64,000 bases of DNA from JBCCCJ01 sp039029315 (GTDB lineage Bacteria > Bacteroidota > Bacteroidia > J057). The position numbers were made by a program, and so were the translations under genes. Of this stretch, positions 27,214 to 34,713 are shown piece after piece (the stretch's first letter is position 1; every line of letters starts with the position of its first letter). The stretch covers positions 1 to 64,000 of the forward strand of contig JBCCGK010000071.1 of assembly GCA_039029315.1 (NCBI GenBank), in the 5' to 3' direction. Below the pieces are notes generated by a model. It was not told where the DNA came from. It saw only the letters and a program-made list of their open reading frames with translations, and searched no databases.

Positions 27214-27359
27214 GGGGACACATTTATATTTGGCAATCATCTTCCACCCTCTCGCTCTCCCGCCAGCGGGAGATATCAACCCACAAGGCCAGGAATCAAC
27301 GATTTGAGGGGGCTGGGGGAGGAACAAGATCCTACAATTTGATTGTGCCCACTTACTTA
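27207..27359. mobile_element. MITE-like element, copy B (153 bp)
   Basis: Terminal inverted repeats are TAAGTAAGGGGACACA at the left and the complement of TAAGTAAGTGGGCACA at the right (14 of 16 match). It aligns with 263-422 over most of its length. It has no coding capacity. The insertion overlaps the sulfatase stop codon, and the flanks show no clear duplication. Confidence 0.65.
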
Positions 27360-27397
27360 CGTTCCTTAACAACAAAAGATTGATCTTTTTACCCTCC

Positions 27398-27985
27398 TCA
27401 CGCAAGACTCTTTTCCCGCAAACATCTCATCACCATGCGATAGAAGTCTGGATGGGATTGCCAGGTCTGACCAGTTACGATTCGTCCATCCTGTACAGCT
27501 TCGTCTTTGCCAATGAAAGTTCCCCCGCAGGAAGTAACCTCAAACTTCACATGCTCATAGCAGGTAATGTTTTTGTCCTTGACCAATCCGGCTGTAACCA
27601 GGACCTGAATGCCGTGGCAAATGGCAAATATATATTTTTCCTGCTCATTGAAGGCTTGCACCAACGCAATCACATGCGGATCATTTCGCAAAAATTCTGG
27701 TGCCCGACCCCCAATAATGAGGATGGCATCATAATCCTCCGCCTTGGCATCTGCAATGGCAATGTCTGATTCTACATAGTATCCTTTGCGCTCCACATAG
27801 GTATCCCATCCCGGTTCGAAGTCATGCATGACCAGATTGAGGAGTTTTTTGCTGGGAGCAGCTATGGTGGCTTCATATTGCTCTTCTTCAAATCGATGTT
27901 TGGCATAAAGCGTTTCATAACTTTCGCCACCATCACCAGTGAGAATGAGAATTCGTTTCATGTAGATAGAGTAATTGTTGGTCAA
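27398..27985 (-). CDS. DJ-1/PfpI family protein
   Basis: 195 residues. The fold is a class I glutamine-amidotransferase-like Rossmann domain with a nucleophile elbow AICHGIQVL (Cys123, His124) and an early RILILTGDGGES. Members act as proteases, glyoxalases or chaperones; this one cannot be placed more closely. The ATG at 27985 overlaps the stop of the small upstream gene in ATGA, which suggests coupling and supports this start over Met9. Confidence 0.82.
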   Translation of the reverse strand: MTNNYSIYMKRILILTGDGGESYETLYAKHRFEEEQYEATIAAPSKKLLNLVMHDFEPGWDTYVERKGYYVESDIAIADAKAEDYDAILIIGGRAPEFLRNDPHVIALVQAFNEQEKYIFAICHGIQVLVTAGLVKDKNITCYEHVKFEVTSCGGTFIGKDEAVQDGRIVTGQTWQSHPDFYRMVMRCLREKSLA

Positions 27986-28215
27986 GTAATCGAATCTGAA
28001 GAAGCATCAGCAAATGGGTCAAAAGTCGGTAGATCTTCTGGTTCTGGTTCTGACATCTCAGCAGCCCCTGTCATTTCAATCTCGGGTTTCTCAAACATGG
28101 CGGGATGCATATCCATAGCCGATTGATGCTGCTTTGCCTGAAAGTTGCTGATAATGATCCAGCCCAGGACGAAGATCCCGGCCAGCCCAAACAGGACGAT
28201 AGAAAATAGTTTCAT
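27982..28215 (-). CDS. Small single-pass membrane protein
   Basis: 77 residues. One membrane helix (about 4-24) is followed by a cytoplasmic or periplasmic tail rich in Glu, Pro and Met. I recognise no family. The overlap with the DJ-1 gene (27982-27985) marks it as a real gene and suggests the two proteins are made together. Confidence 0.55.
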   Translation of the reverse strand: MKLFSIVLFGLAGIFVLGWIIISNFQAKQHQSAMDMHPAMFEKPEIEMTGAAEMSEPEPEDLPTFDPFADASSDSIT

Positions 28216-28406
28216 GTCTCCTTCATGATTAGGCAGACTAAATTCTACAAATCCTTCTCCAAAGTCAATATAGGAGGTGAATCAAGGCTTGCAATCGTTT
28301 GGAAAGCTTCATTCCAGCCGAATGAGGAAGAGGTAGAGTCCAGCGGTTGATTCCTGGAGCAATCAGGATTCTGACATCACAGGCATTTTCAGCTTTTGGG
28401 TAATTG

Positions 28407-29111
28407 TCATAATACCTCCAGGACCCCTAGGACTTGTTGCTTATAACTTCTCCCTATGGGAATTTTTACCTCCTTGATCTCTACTTCTGTGCTGGAAAAT
28501 GCAGTCAATTTGTCTTTGGCAACCAGATAGGACCGATGCACTCGAAGGAGATTGTTATCCTGAAATCGCTTCTCTAATTCAGTCAATTGGGCTTTGGTGA
28601 CAATGGTTTCGCTTGCTGTGTGGATATGGGCATATTCTTTCAAACTCTCTATATATAAAATGTCTCCCAAAATTACTTTTACCTGCCGTTTGTTTACCTT
28701 GACAAACAAATGTCTGGATGCAGAAGCAGGGGGGGCTACAGGCTGCTGAGGATTTGGAGCAGCCGCAAGCTTATTGATGGCTTTCACAAATCGGGCGAAG
28801 GAAATGGGTTTCAATAAATAATCCACTACATCAAATTCGTATCCCTTCAAGGCATATTGGTGGTAGGCTGTTGTGAGAATCACCTGGGGAGGGTGGGGGA
28901 GGGTGGAAAGAAAATCCAGCCCTTTGAGTTTGGGAAGGTGAATATCCAGAAACATCAGATCGATTGATCGTTGCTGAAGAAGCTCCAGGGCATAGATGGC
29001 GTCAGGACAAGTAGCGACCAATTCTAGCTGGGGCATAGAGCCCACATAATCTTCCAATACCTCAGCTGCCAGGGGTTCATCTTCAATGATAATGCAACTC
29101 AGTCGTTTCAT
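28407..29111 (-). CDS. LytTR family response regulator
   Basis: 234 residues. The receiver domain (about 1-120) has acidic residues IIIEDEP, phosphoacceptor Asp56 in LMFLDIHLP and the conserved lysine in YLLKPISF. A LytTR DNA-binding domain (about 135-234) follows, with KRQVKVILGDILYIE and LLRVHRSYLV. It is the partner of the kinase gene upstream, with which it overlaps by four bases (29108-29111). Confidence 0.92.
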   Translation of the reverse strand: MKRLSCIIIEDEPLAAEVLEDYVGSMPQLELVATCPDAIYALELLQQRSIDLMFLDIHLPKLKGLDFLSTLPHPPQVILTTAYHQYALKGYEFDVVDYLLKPISFARFVKAINKLAAAPNPQQPVAPPASASRHLFVKVNKRQVKVILGDILYIESLKEYAHIHTASETIVTKAQLTELEKRFQDNNLLRVHRSYLVAKDKLTAFSSTEVEIKEVKIPIGRSYKQQVLGVLEVL

Positions 29112-30205
29112 AGAATGGCCTCTTTTCGTAGATCTATTTGGAGTTGAAGATGGTGATAGCCTTCAATATGCTGAATTTCAAGGGTATGGGCGTCCGGGTA
29201 CAGAAGTGCCAATTGTCGCTGGACATCGGTCAGGCCGATTCCTTCTTTGGCTTGTTTGTCATCTGGCGCCTGGGCATTGATGATGGTGACAGTCAGCTGA
29301 CCCTCCGCCAATTCGATGGTGATGCTGACCTCTGCATCAAATCTGGTCTCACTCACCCCATGCTTGAAGGCATTCTCTACCAGTGGCAACAATAGTAAAG
29401 GGGCAATCTCTGTGTGTGCTTTGTCCAGGGATTCTGAAAAGTGCACAGTCAATCGGTCATTATAGCGCAATTGTTCCAACTGGATATAGTCCTGTATGAC
29501 CTTGACTTCCTTGGCGACAGGAATCCTTGGTTCGCTGCATTCGTACAACATGAATCGAAGCAATTGGGACAACTGTAGAACCACGGGCGCGGTTTGGGCG
29601 GATTGCTTTCGGGCCAGGGCATAGATATTGTTCAGCGTATTGAACAAAAAATGTGGATTGGTTCGCGCCCGGAGAAAATTAAGCTCCGATTGAAGTTTCT
29701 CTTTGGTAAGTTCCTCCTCTCGTCTTTGTGCATCCAACCGTCTGCGCAAGAGCGCAAAGGTCGAAGCGATGGTCATGGCAGAGGCAATGTCAAGAAGAGA
29801 ATACAGCATTCGCCGGCCACTGATGATCTCATAGGTTGGGAAGTCACCATATAAATAAGGATAGGCAACATAATAGGCCATGGTCCGACCCAAGGCAGTA
29901 AGTGGGAGGAGCAAGAGCAAGAGGGCAAGCAATGCCTTCCAATAGCCTCCCTTCAGGATGAATTGTGGAACGATCCAGTACAAGAATCCATAGGTTGCCA
30001 GCAACTTGACCGGCAACAAGATGAGCTCGCTTTGCCAAAAGCGCCACAAACGCATGGGCCAGCTATATTCCAGATCTGAAGGGGCTGGAAAACTTGTGCT
30101 GAGATAGGCATACACCAGCGTATACATCAACCAAAAGGCAATATGCCATACAAAACGTCTCTTCATCCATCCAAAGTTCTGAAAATCAGAGGAGTTTTGC
30201 GACAA
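29108..30205 (-). CDS. LytS/YehU-type sensor histidine kinase
   Basis: 365 residues. Four membrane helices (about 18-36, 58-80, 88-108 and 132-152) are followed by a coiled linker and a His_kinase domain. The phosphoacceptor is His185 in RTNPHFLFNTLNN. The ATPase domain shows PLVENAFKHGVSE and EGIGLTDVQRQL. It senses an unknown signal in or at the inner membrane and phosphorylates the downstream LytTR regulator. Target genes are not obvious here; the VCBS gene is divergent. Confidence 0.9.
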   Translation of the reverse strand: MSQNSSDFQNFGWMKRRFVWHIAFWLMYTLVYAYLSTSFPAPSDLEYSWPMRLWRFWQSELILLPVKLLATYGFLYWIVPQFILKGGYWKALLALLLLLLPLTALGRTMAYYVAYPYLYGDFPTYEIISGRRMLYSLLDIASAMTIASTFALLRRRLDAQRREEELTKEKLQSELNFLRARTNPHFLFNTLNNIYALARKQSAQTAPVVLQLSQLLRFMLYECSEPRIPVAKEVKVIQDYIQLEQLRYNDRLTVHFSESLDKAHTEIAPLLLLPLVENAFKHGVSETRFDAEVSITIELAEGQLTVTIINAQAPDDKQAKEGIGLTDVQRQLALLYPDAHTLEIQHIEGYHHLQLQIDLRKEAIL

Positions 30206-30342
30206 AAACGCACGAATGATTGATTTCTCCTACCCAATACCCGCCTCCGACTGACGAACGTTTTATGGGCTGGGATGTCCTCTGTTTGACCTTCGTTCCC
30301 CCTCTTCCTGCGCACCTACGAATATCTCATATCAACCTGACA

Positions 30343-30372
30343 TAGTTTTGAAGGACTTTTTGAACCTTCAAA
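30343..30372 (+). promoter_or_regulatory. Promoter-like box and hairpin before the VCBS/ASPIC gene
   Basis: TAGTTTTG (30343-30350) fits TAnnTTTG. It runs into TTTGAAGG (30347-30354), which pairs with CCTTCAAA (30365-30372) around 10 bases. The palindrome ends 11 bp before the start codon and could be an operator or a leader hairpin. Confidence 0.4.
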
Positions 30373-30383
30373 CATAGACTGAT

Positions 30384-32150
30384 ATGAATCTCCAAGTATA
30401 CGCTTTACAGATCTTGTTGCTGATTTTTCCTTTCTATTCTCAGGCCCAATTGTTCTCGGAAGTTACAAGTGGAAGCATTGCCACGACCCTGGCAGATAGC
30501 CGAAGTGTCAACTTCGTCGATGTCAACAATGATGGCTGGCAAGACATCTTCATCTCCAATGGTCTGAATGGCGGACAGGACAATCTGCTATACCTCAATC
30601 AGGGAGATGGGACCTTCTCCCTCCAAGCCGACAATCCTATTGGCAAAGACAACAGCCCGAGTGTAGGCGCGAGCTTCGCTGATTGGGACAATGATGGAGA
30701 TCTGGATGCCTATGTCACCAATTGGTATGGAGAGGTCAATCAATGGTATGAAAATGATGGAACAGGCCACTTTTCCAAAAAATCCTTCTTTTCTTCTCTA
30801 GGATCATTTTCAGAAACTGCCAGTTGGGGGGATTATGACGGAGATGGATTTGTGGACTTATATGTAACAAATAGTGATGGCGATAAGAAAAATTTTGTCT
30901 TCCGCAACACAGGCGCGGGAAGTTTTAGCCGGATCGATACAGGATACTGGACCACAGAGACAGATCTCTCCCGCAATGCAAACTGGACTGATTATGACCT
31001 GGATGGAGATATGGACCTCTATGTATCCAATGAGAACAATCGCCCCAATGATTTATACAAGAACGACTCAACTGGTGCTTTTATCAAAGTAGGAGGACCT
31101 GTGCTGGGATCTGCCAAAAGTTCCATGACCAGCAGTTGGGGGGATGTAGACAATGATGGAGACCTGGACCTCTTTGTCGGGAATGCCGGGTATTTTCAGG
31201 AACAAAACAATCTCTTGTACCTGCGAGATGGCGATTCCTATATCACAGTTACTGCCGATCCCGTGGTTACAGATGGGGGCTGTACCTATGGCTCGAACTT
31301 CGGAGATTACGACAACGATGGAGACCTGGACTTGATTGTCAGCAATGGCTATTGCAATAGTCAGTTGGCAAACTTCCTTTACGAAAATCAGGGAGATGGA
31401 ACCTTCGTACGTGCTGATGCTGAACTTCCCAATCTCCCCACTGTATGCTCCTATGGAGCAGCCTGGGGAGACATCAACAATGATGGATTTTTGGATCTGA
31501 TGATGGCCAATTGCAAAAACGGGCAAGCATTTACCTCACCTGCCAATTCTCTCTATCTCAACAATGGAAATGGCAACAATTGGGTGAAAATTCATCTGGA
31601 AGGGGTACTGTCCAACCGAGCAGCGATTGGGGCCAAAATCCGACTCAAAGCCCAGATCAATGGTCAAGCCGTCTGGCAATTGAGAGAAGTTTCTGCCCAA
31701 AGTGGATATAGTGGGCAAAACAGTCTGACTGCTCATTTTGGCCTGGGAAATGCTACAGTGGTCGATTCTCTGATCATCGAATGGCCAAGTGGCATCATCA
31801 ATACCCAAACCAGTGTCACCATCAATCAATTGTTCGAGGTGGTTGAGGACAATGCCAATTCGATCGATTTGCATCGTTCCGGATTTCGGCAGATGCAGTG
31901 TTTTCCCATGCCTGTCGAGCATCTGTGTCAGGTGGAAGTGGAAGTATCTCCAGAGCGAATTGGTCAGCCTCTCACCTTGCGGGTCATGAATACGCTTGGG
32001 CAACAACTGTGGGAGGAAGAACTGCAAACAAGCAGTGTCCACATCCGGACATCATTTGCGCCCATGCAGCTGGGGATCTTGCCAGGTGTGTATTGGCTTC
32101 ATGCCAGCATGGCACAGGACCGGTTTTCGCAACAGATTGTGATTAAGTAA
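30384..32150 (+). CDS. Secreted VCBS/FG-GAP repeat protein with ASPIC/UnbV domain and T9SS tag
   Basis: 588 residues with a signal peptide ending AQ. Residues about 20-390 hold seven or more FG-GAP/VCBS repeats, each with a DxDxDG-type calcium loop (DVNNDGWQD, DWDNDGDLD). A beta propeller is expected. Residues about 395-490 are an ASPIC/UnbV domain (NNWVKIHLEG, VVDSLIIEWPSG). The last 85 residues, ending QQIVIK, are a type IX sorting domain. CRTAC1-like proteins of this kind bind calcium and ligands outside the cell. A strong terminator follows. It stands upstream of the GH5 gene. Confidence 0.88.
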   Translation: MNLQVYALQILLLIFPFYSQAQLFSEVTSGSIATTLADSRSVNFVDVNNDGWQDIFISNGLNGGQDNLLYLNQGDGTFSLQADNPIGKDNSPSVGASFADWDNDGDLDAYVTNWYGEVNQWYENDGTGHFSKKSFFSSLGSFSETASWGDYDGDGFVDLYVTNSDGDKKNFVFRNTGAGSFSRIDTGYWTTETDLSRNANWTDYDLDGDMDLYVSNENNRPNDLYKNDSTGAFIKVGGPVLGSAKSSMTSSWGDVDNDGDLDLFVGNAGYFQEQNNLLYLRDGDSYITVTADPVVTDGGCTYGSNFGDYDNDGDLDLIVSNGYCNSQLANFLYENQGDGTFVRADAELPNLPTVCSYGAAWGDINNDGFLDLMMANCKNGQAFTSPANSLYLNNGNGNNWVKIHLEGVLSNRAAIGAKIRLKAQINGQAVWQLREVSAQSGYSGQNSLTAHFGLGNATVVDSLIIEWPSGIINTQTSVTINQLFEVVEDNANSIDLHRSGFRQMQCFPMPVEHLCQVEVEVSPERIGQPLTLRVMNTLGQQLWEEELQTSSVHIRTSFAPMQLGILPGVYWLHASMAQDRFSQQIVIK

Positions 32151-32211
32151 TATAGGTGAGTAGTAGGTTGTTGTGAACAGAAGGGGGCTTTGTACAAGCC
32201 AAAGGGGATGT

Positions 32212-32248
32212 CAGAGGCTTCTATTTGGGAGCCTCTGTCTGTTTTTTT
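32212..32248 (+). terminator. Strong intrinsic terminator
   Basis: CAGAGGCT and AGCCTCTG form an 8-bp GC-rich stem around a 10-base loop, followed by TCTG and seven T. It ends the VCBS/ASPIC transcript and separates it from the GH5 gene. Confidence 0.75.
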
Positions 32249-32296
32249 GTTGCTTATGTATTGACTAGATTTGGACACGCATAATTCAATCTTCTC

Positions 32297-33454
32297 ATGA
32301 AAATCCCCTTCCTCCCACACTCCAAAGTGTCCGCACACTCTCTGATTCACATCTTTTGTGTGATCAGCCTGTTATTCATGTTTTCTTGTAAGGAGCAAGA
32401 AACTGTCCCAGATCCAGAACCTGATCCTCCTGTCAGTGATCCCGATATGTCCGGGATAGGAGAAGCGCGGGATATCAGTTCCTTTGACCTGGTTGCGGAA
32501 ATGGGTGTCGGGTGGAATTTGGGGAACAGTTTTGATGTGACCTCCCGGGATAAGACCAGTTGGGGGAATCCCATCACCACCAAGGCCGTGATTGATGCGG
32601 TAAAAAATATGGGATTTACTACCCTGAGAGTTCCGATTACCTGGGGTTTTCATCAAAACGCAAATGCTCCCTATACAATCGAGCAGACCTATCTCAATGA
32701 TGTAAAAAGGGTGGTGGACTTTGGATTTCAGAACAGGATGCATGTCATCATCAATGTGCATCATGACAATGAATGGGTGAAGCCTGATGCTTCAGAAGCC
32801 GAGAAGACGAAGGATCGCCTGGGCAGCTTGTGGACCCAGCTTGCCAATTTCTTTCAAGCATACAATGATTCCCTGATTTTTGAGACCTTGAATGAACCCC
32901 GTTTGGAGGGGATTCCGGAGGAATGGTCTGGCGGAACTCCAGAAGGGCGTGGGTTCATCAACGATTTCCATCAGGCGGCAGTCGATGCCATCAGAGCAAC
33001 GGGCGGCAATAATGACAAAAGGCACATCATGATCCCGACCTGGGCAGCAAGCACGGTGCCCGCTGCGATGACCGATTTGAAGATCCCCAATAATGACCCC
33101 AAAATCATTATTTCTTTACATAGTTATTTTCCCTGGCCATTTGCAGGAGAGGCAGCGATTCCCTGGGGAACCGAGCAGGACAAAACCGCTCTGGAAGGAG
33201 AATTGGACAAAATCAGACAGAAATGGATCATAGAAGAAAAGCGCCCTGTCATATTGGGGGAATGGGGATCGATTGACTCAAATCCACTGCAAACCCGCAT
33301 CGCGTATGCCGAATTCTATGCAAAAGAAGCAGCAGAGCGGGAGCTACTGACCATCGTCTGGGATGATGGGGGAATGTTCAGATTATTGAACCGGAACAAT
33401 TTGAGCTGGGATTTTGGCGATATCGCCTCGACGATCGTCAATGCTTCGGAATGA
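32297..33454 (+). CDS. Glycoside hydrolase family 5 endoglucanase-like lipoprotein
   Basis: 385 residues. The signal peptide ends in a lipobox MFSC (Cys31), followed by an acidic proline-rich linker. The TIM barrel shows GVGWNLGNSFD, TLRVPITWG, HVIINVHHDN, the acid/base Glu200 in FETLNEPR, HSYFPWPF and the nucleophile Glu322 in ILGEWGS. These are hallmarks of GH5, probably a cellulase or mixed-linkage/xyloglucan endoglucanase. It is surface- or periplasm-anchored and belongs to the carbohydrate set of this region. Confidence 0.92.
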   Translation: MKIPFLPHSKVSAHSLIHIFCVISLLFMFSCKEQETVPDPEPDPPVSDPDMSGIGEARDISSFDLVAEMGVGWNLGNSFDVTSRDKTSWGNPITTKAVIDAVKNMGFTTLRVPITWGFHQNANAPYTIEQTYLNDVKRVVDFGFQNRMHVIINVHHDNEWVKPDASEAEKTKDRLGSLWTQLANFFQAYNDSLIFETLNEPRLEGIPEEWSGGTPEGRGFINDFHQAAVDAIRATGGNNDKRHIMIPTWAASTVPAAMTDLKIPNNDPKIIISLHSYFPWPFAGEAAIPWGTEQDKTALEGELDKIRQKWIIEEKRPVILGEWGSIDSNPLQTRIAYAEFYAKEAAERELLTIVWDDGGMFRLLNRNNLSWDFGDIASTIVNASE

Positions 33455-33734
33455 CATAAGTTGACAACATCTATGTATTCCTATCAGGTAGGTATTCGAA
33501 GAGTCTCTCCTCTTAGTGGGGCAGGGATAGGGGATGGCTGTGTTGCTGTCTTCCTCCCTCTCGCTCTCCCTCCAAAGGGAGATGTCCGACGCGCAGGCCT
33601 TGTCATGGACAAGGGAAGAACTCATTCGGTTGACAGGGGAGTAGATGTCATAGATTGCCATGTGCGACCCCCAAAATCCTGCGAAAGTAACCAAAAAACA
33701 TTAAGACTCTTATTATCAATACTTTAACTGATTT

Positions 33735-33760
33735 CGACCTGGAAACAGGTCGATTTTTTT
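33735..33760 (+). terminator. Intrinsic terminator with GAAA tetraloop
   Basis: CGACCTG and CAGGTCG pair perfectly around GAAA, followed by ATTTTTTT. This is a textbook rho-independent terminator. It is 280 bp after the GH5 stop codon, so it may end an unannotated small transcript that starts near 33600-33700. Confidence 0.75.
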
Positions 33761-33768
33761 GTGTCTTC

Positions 33769-33822
33769 TATTTTCGCAACTGCTATTTTTTGCCCTGAGT
33801 CCAGGAGCATTTGCGAAAGTAG
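33769..33822. repeat. Palindromic unit 1 upstream of the CRISPR array
   Basis: TATTTTCGCAACTGCT begins the unit. Arms 33773-33784 and 33806-33817 pair at 11 of 12 positions around a 21-base loop, and the unit ends AAGTAGG. Its geometry matches unit 2 exactly, 104 bp away, with different inner stem bases. Confidence 0.65.
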
Positions 33823-33872
33823 GCCCATTTTGCCTCTGCTAAGTCCCTGATAATCAGTACCCATTTTTTTGC

Positions 33873-33926
33873 TATGTTCGCAACATCTCAACTTTCGAAT
33901 TTTTTTTGAAGATGTTGCGAAAGTAG
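33873..33926. repeat. Palindromic unit 2 upstream of the CRISPR array
   Basis: TATGTTCGCAACATCT begins the unit. Arms 33877-33888 and 33910-33921 pair at all 12 positions around a 21-base loop, and the unit ends AAGTAGA. Compared with unit 1, two stem pairs differ on both sides so that pairing is kept. Confidence 0.7.
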
Positions 33927-34116
33927 ATTGAGGGATAATTTGTTAGTTATCAGATAATTAACTTTTTCAAAGCTCCCGTCACGGCAGTTTGGCATTATTC
34001 GTTTCGGACTTGTTGCGAAGGTAGGGGCCTAAGTTTGTGGGTGTCAGGGCTTTTGTGTAGATTGACCACAGTTGGATCAGGCAGGCAGAATGGGGCAAGG
34101 AACTGAGGATGAATGC

Positions 34117-34605
34117 CTTGCCGCCGGTGGCAGCCCTGCGGGGTATTAAGACAGATCCCCGTTCGCACGGGAATAGACACAAATGGTACATTCTTGCCGC
34201 CGGTGGCAGCCCTGCGGGGTATTAAGACAAAAGTGTGGACAAAAACTGTCTTGTTGCCAATTTCTACTTGCCGCCGGTGGCAGCCCTGCGGGGTATTAAG
34301 ACATAAGCCGGAGAGTACGTTTATAGACTTCATATAAAGACTTGCCGCCGGTGGCAGCCCTGCGGGGTATTAAGACTATCTGTTTCTATAAACTCCATAT
34401 CCTTATCGTTAAGGTCTTGCCGCCGGTGGCAGCCCTGCGGGGTATTAAGACGGTGAGGGGTAAAGAAGCACCTAGATATATCAAATGGATCGACTTGCCA
34501 CCGGTGGCAGCCCTGCGGGGTATTAAGACAATGAATGCTTTTGTATGCCGTACTCTTCAAAGCCGACATCTTGCCGCCGGTGGCAGTTCTCCGGGGCGCC
34601 GAAAC
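34117..34605 (+). CRISPR. CRISPR array, 7 repeats and 6 spacers, no cas genes in window
   Basis: Repeats are 36 bp at 34117, 34193, 34267, 34341, 34416, 34494 and 34570. The first five are identical, the sixth has one change (CTTGCCA), and the seventh keeps only its first 17 bases plus scattered matches. Spacers are unique: 40, 38, 38, 39, 42 and 40 bp. The repeat is GC-rich, starts CTTGCCGCCGGTGGCAGC, has a CCCTGCGGGG hairpin and ends ATTAAGAC, a likely 8-base crRNA handle. The decayed last repeat puts the leader at the left. Repeat and spacer lengths fit type I or III rather than type II. Open frames that cross it (LPPVAALRGIK) are artefacts of the 36-bp repeat. Confidence 0.93.
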
Positions 34606-34713
34606 CAGGTGATAAATTTCCTTATGTTAAGTAGAATAACCGAACCAACTTCTCAATAACTGATTCCCTCCTTTGATTGAAAGAGTCTGTTGTACCTAAT
34701 CTTGGCATCAGCT

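Larger units (their letters stand above)
33455..34116. other. Structured non-coding region upstream of the CRISPR array
   Basis: About 660 bp with no convincing gene. It contains a MITE-core-like fragment near 33550-33590, an intrinsic terminator (33735-33760), two palindromic units with 104-bp period (33769-33926) and further half-copies of the same motif at 33680 and 34013. The part next to the array (34017-34116) would be the leader. Confidence 0.6.

Noticed and set aside
33600..34116. tracrRNA for a type II CRISPR system
   Set aside because: No anti-repeat to the 36-bp repeat was found, spacers of 38-42 bp are too long for type II, and no cas9 is present.
34117..34605. Open frames on both strands across the array (repeated LPPVAALRGIK and CLNTPQGCHRRQ)
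   Set aside because: The 36-bp repeat is a multiple of three, so any frame is preserved; these are CRISPR artefacts and not proteins.
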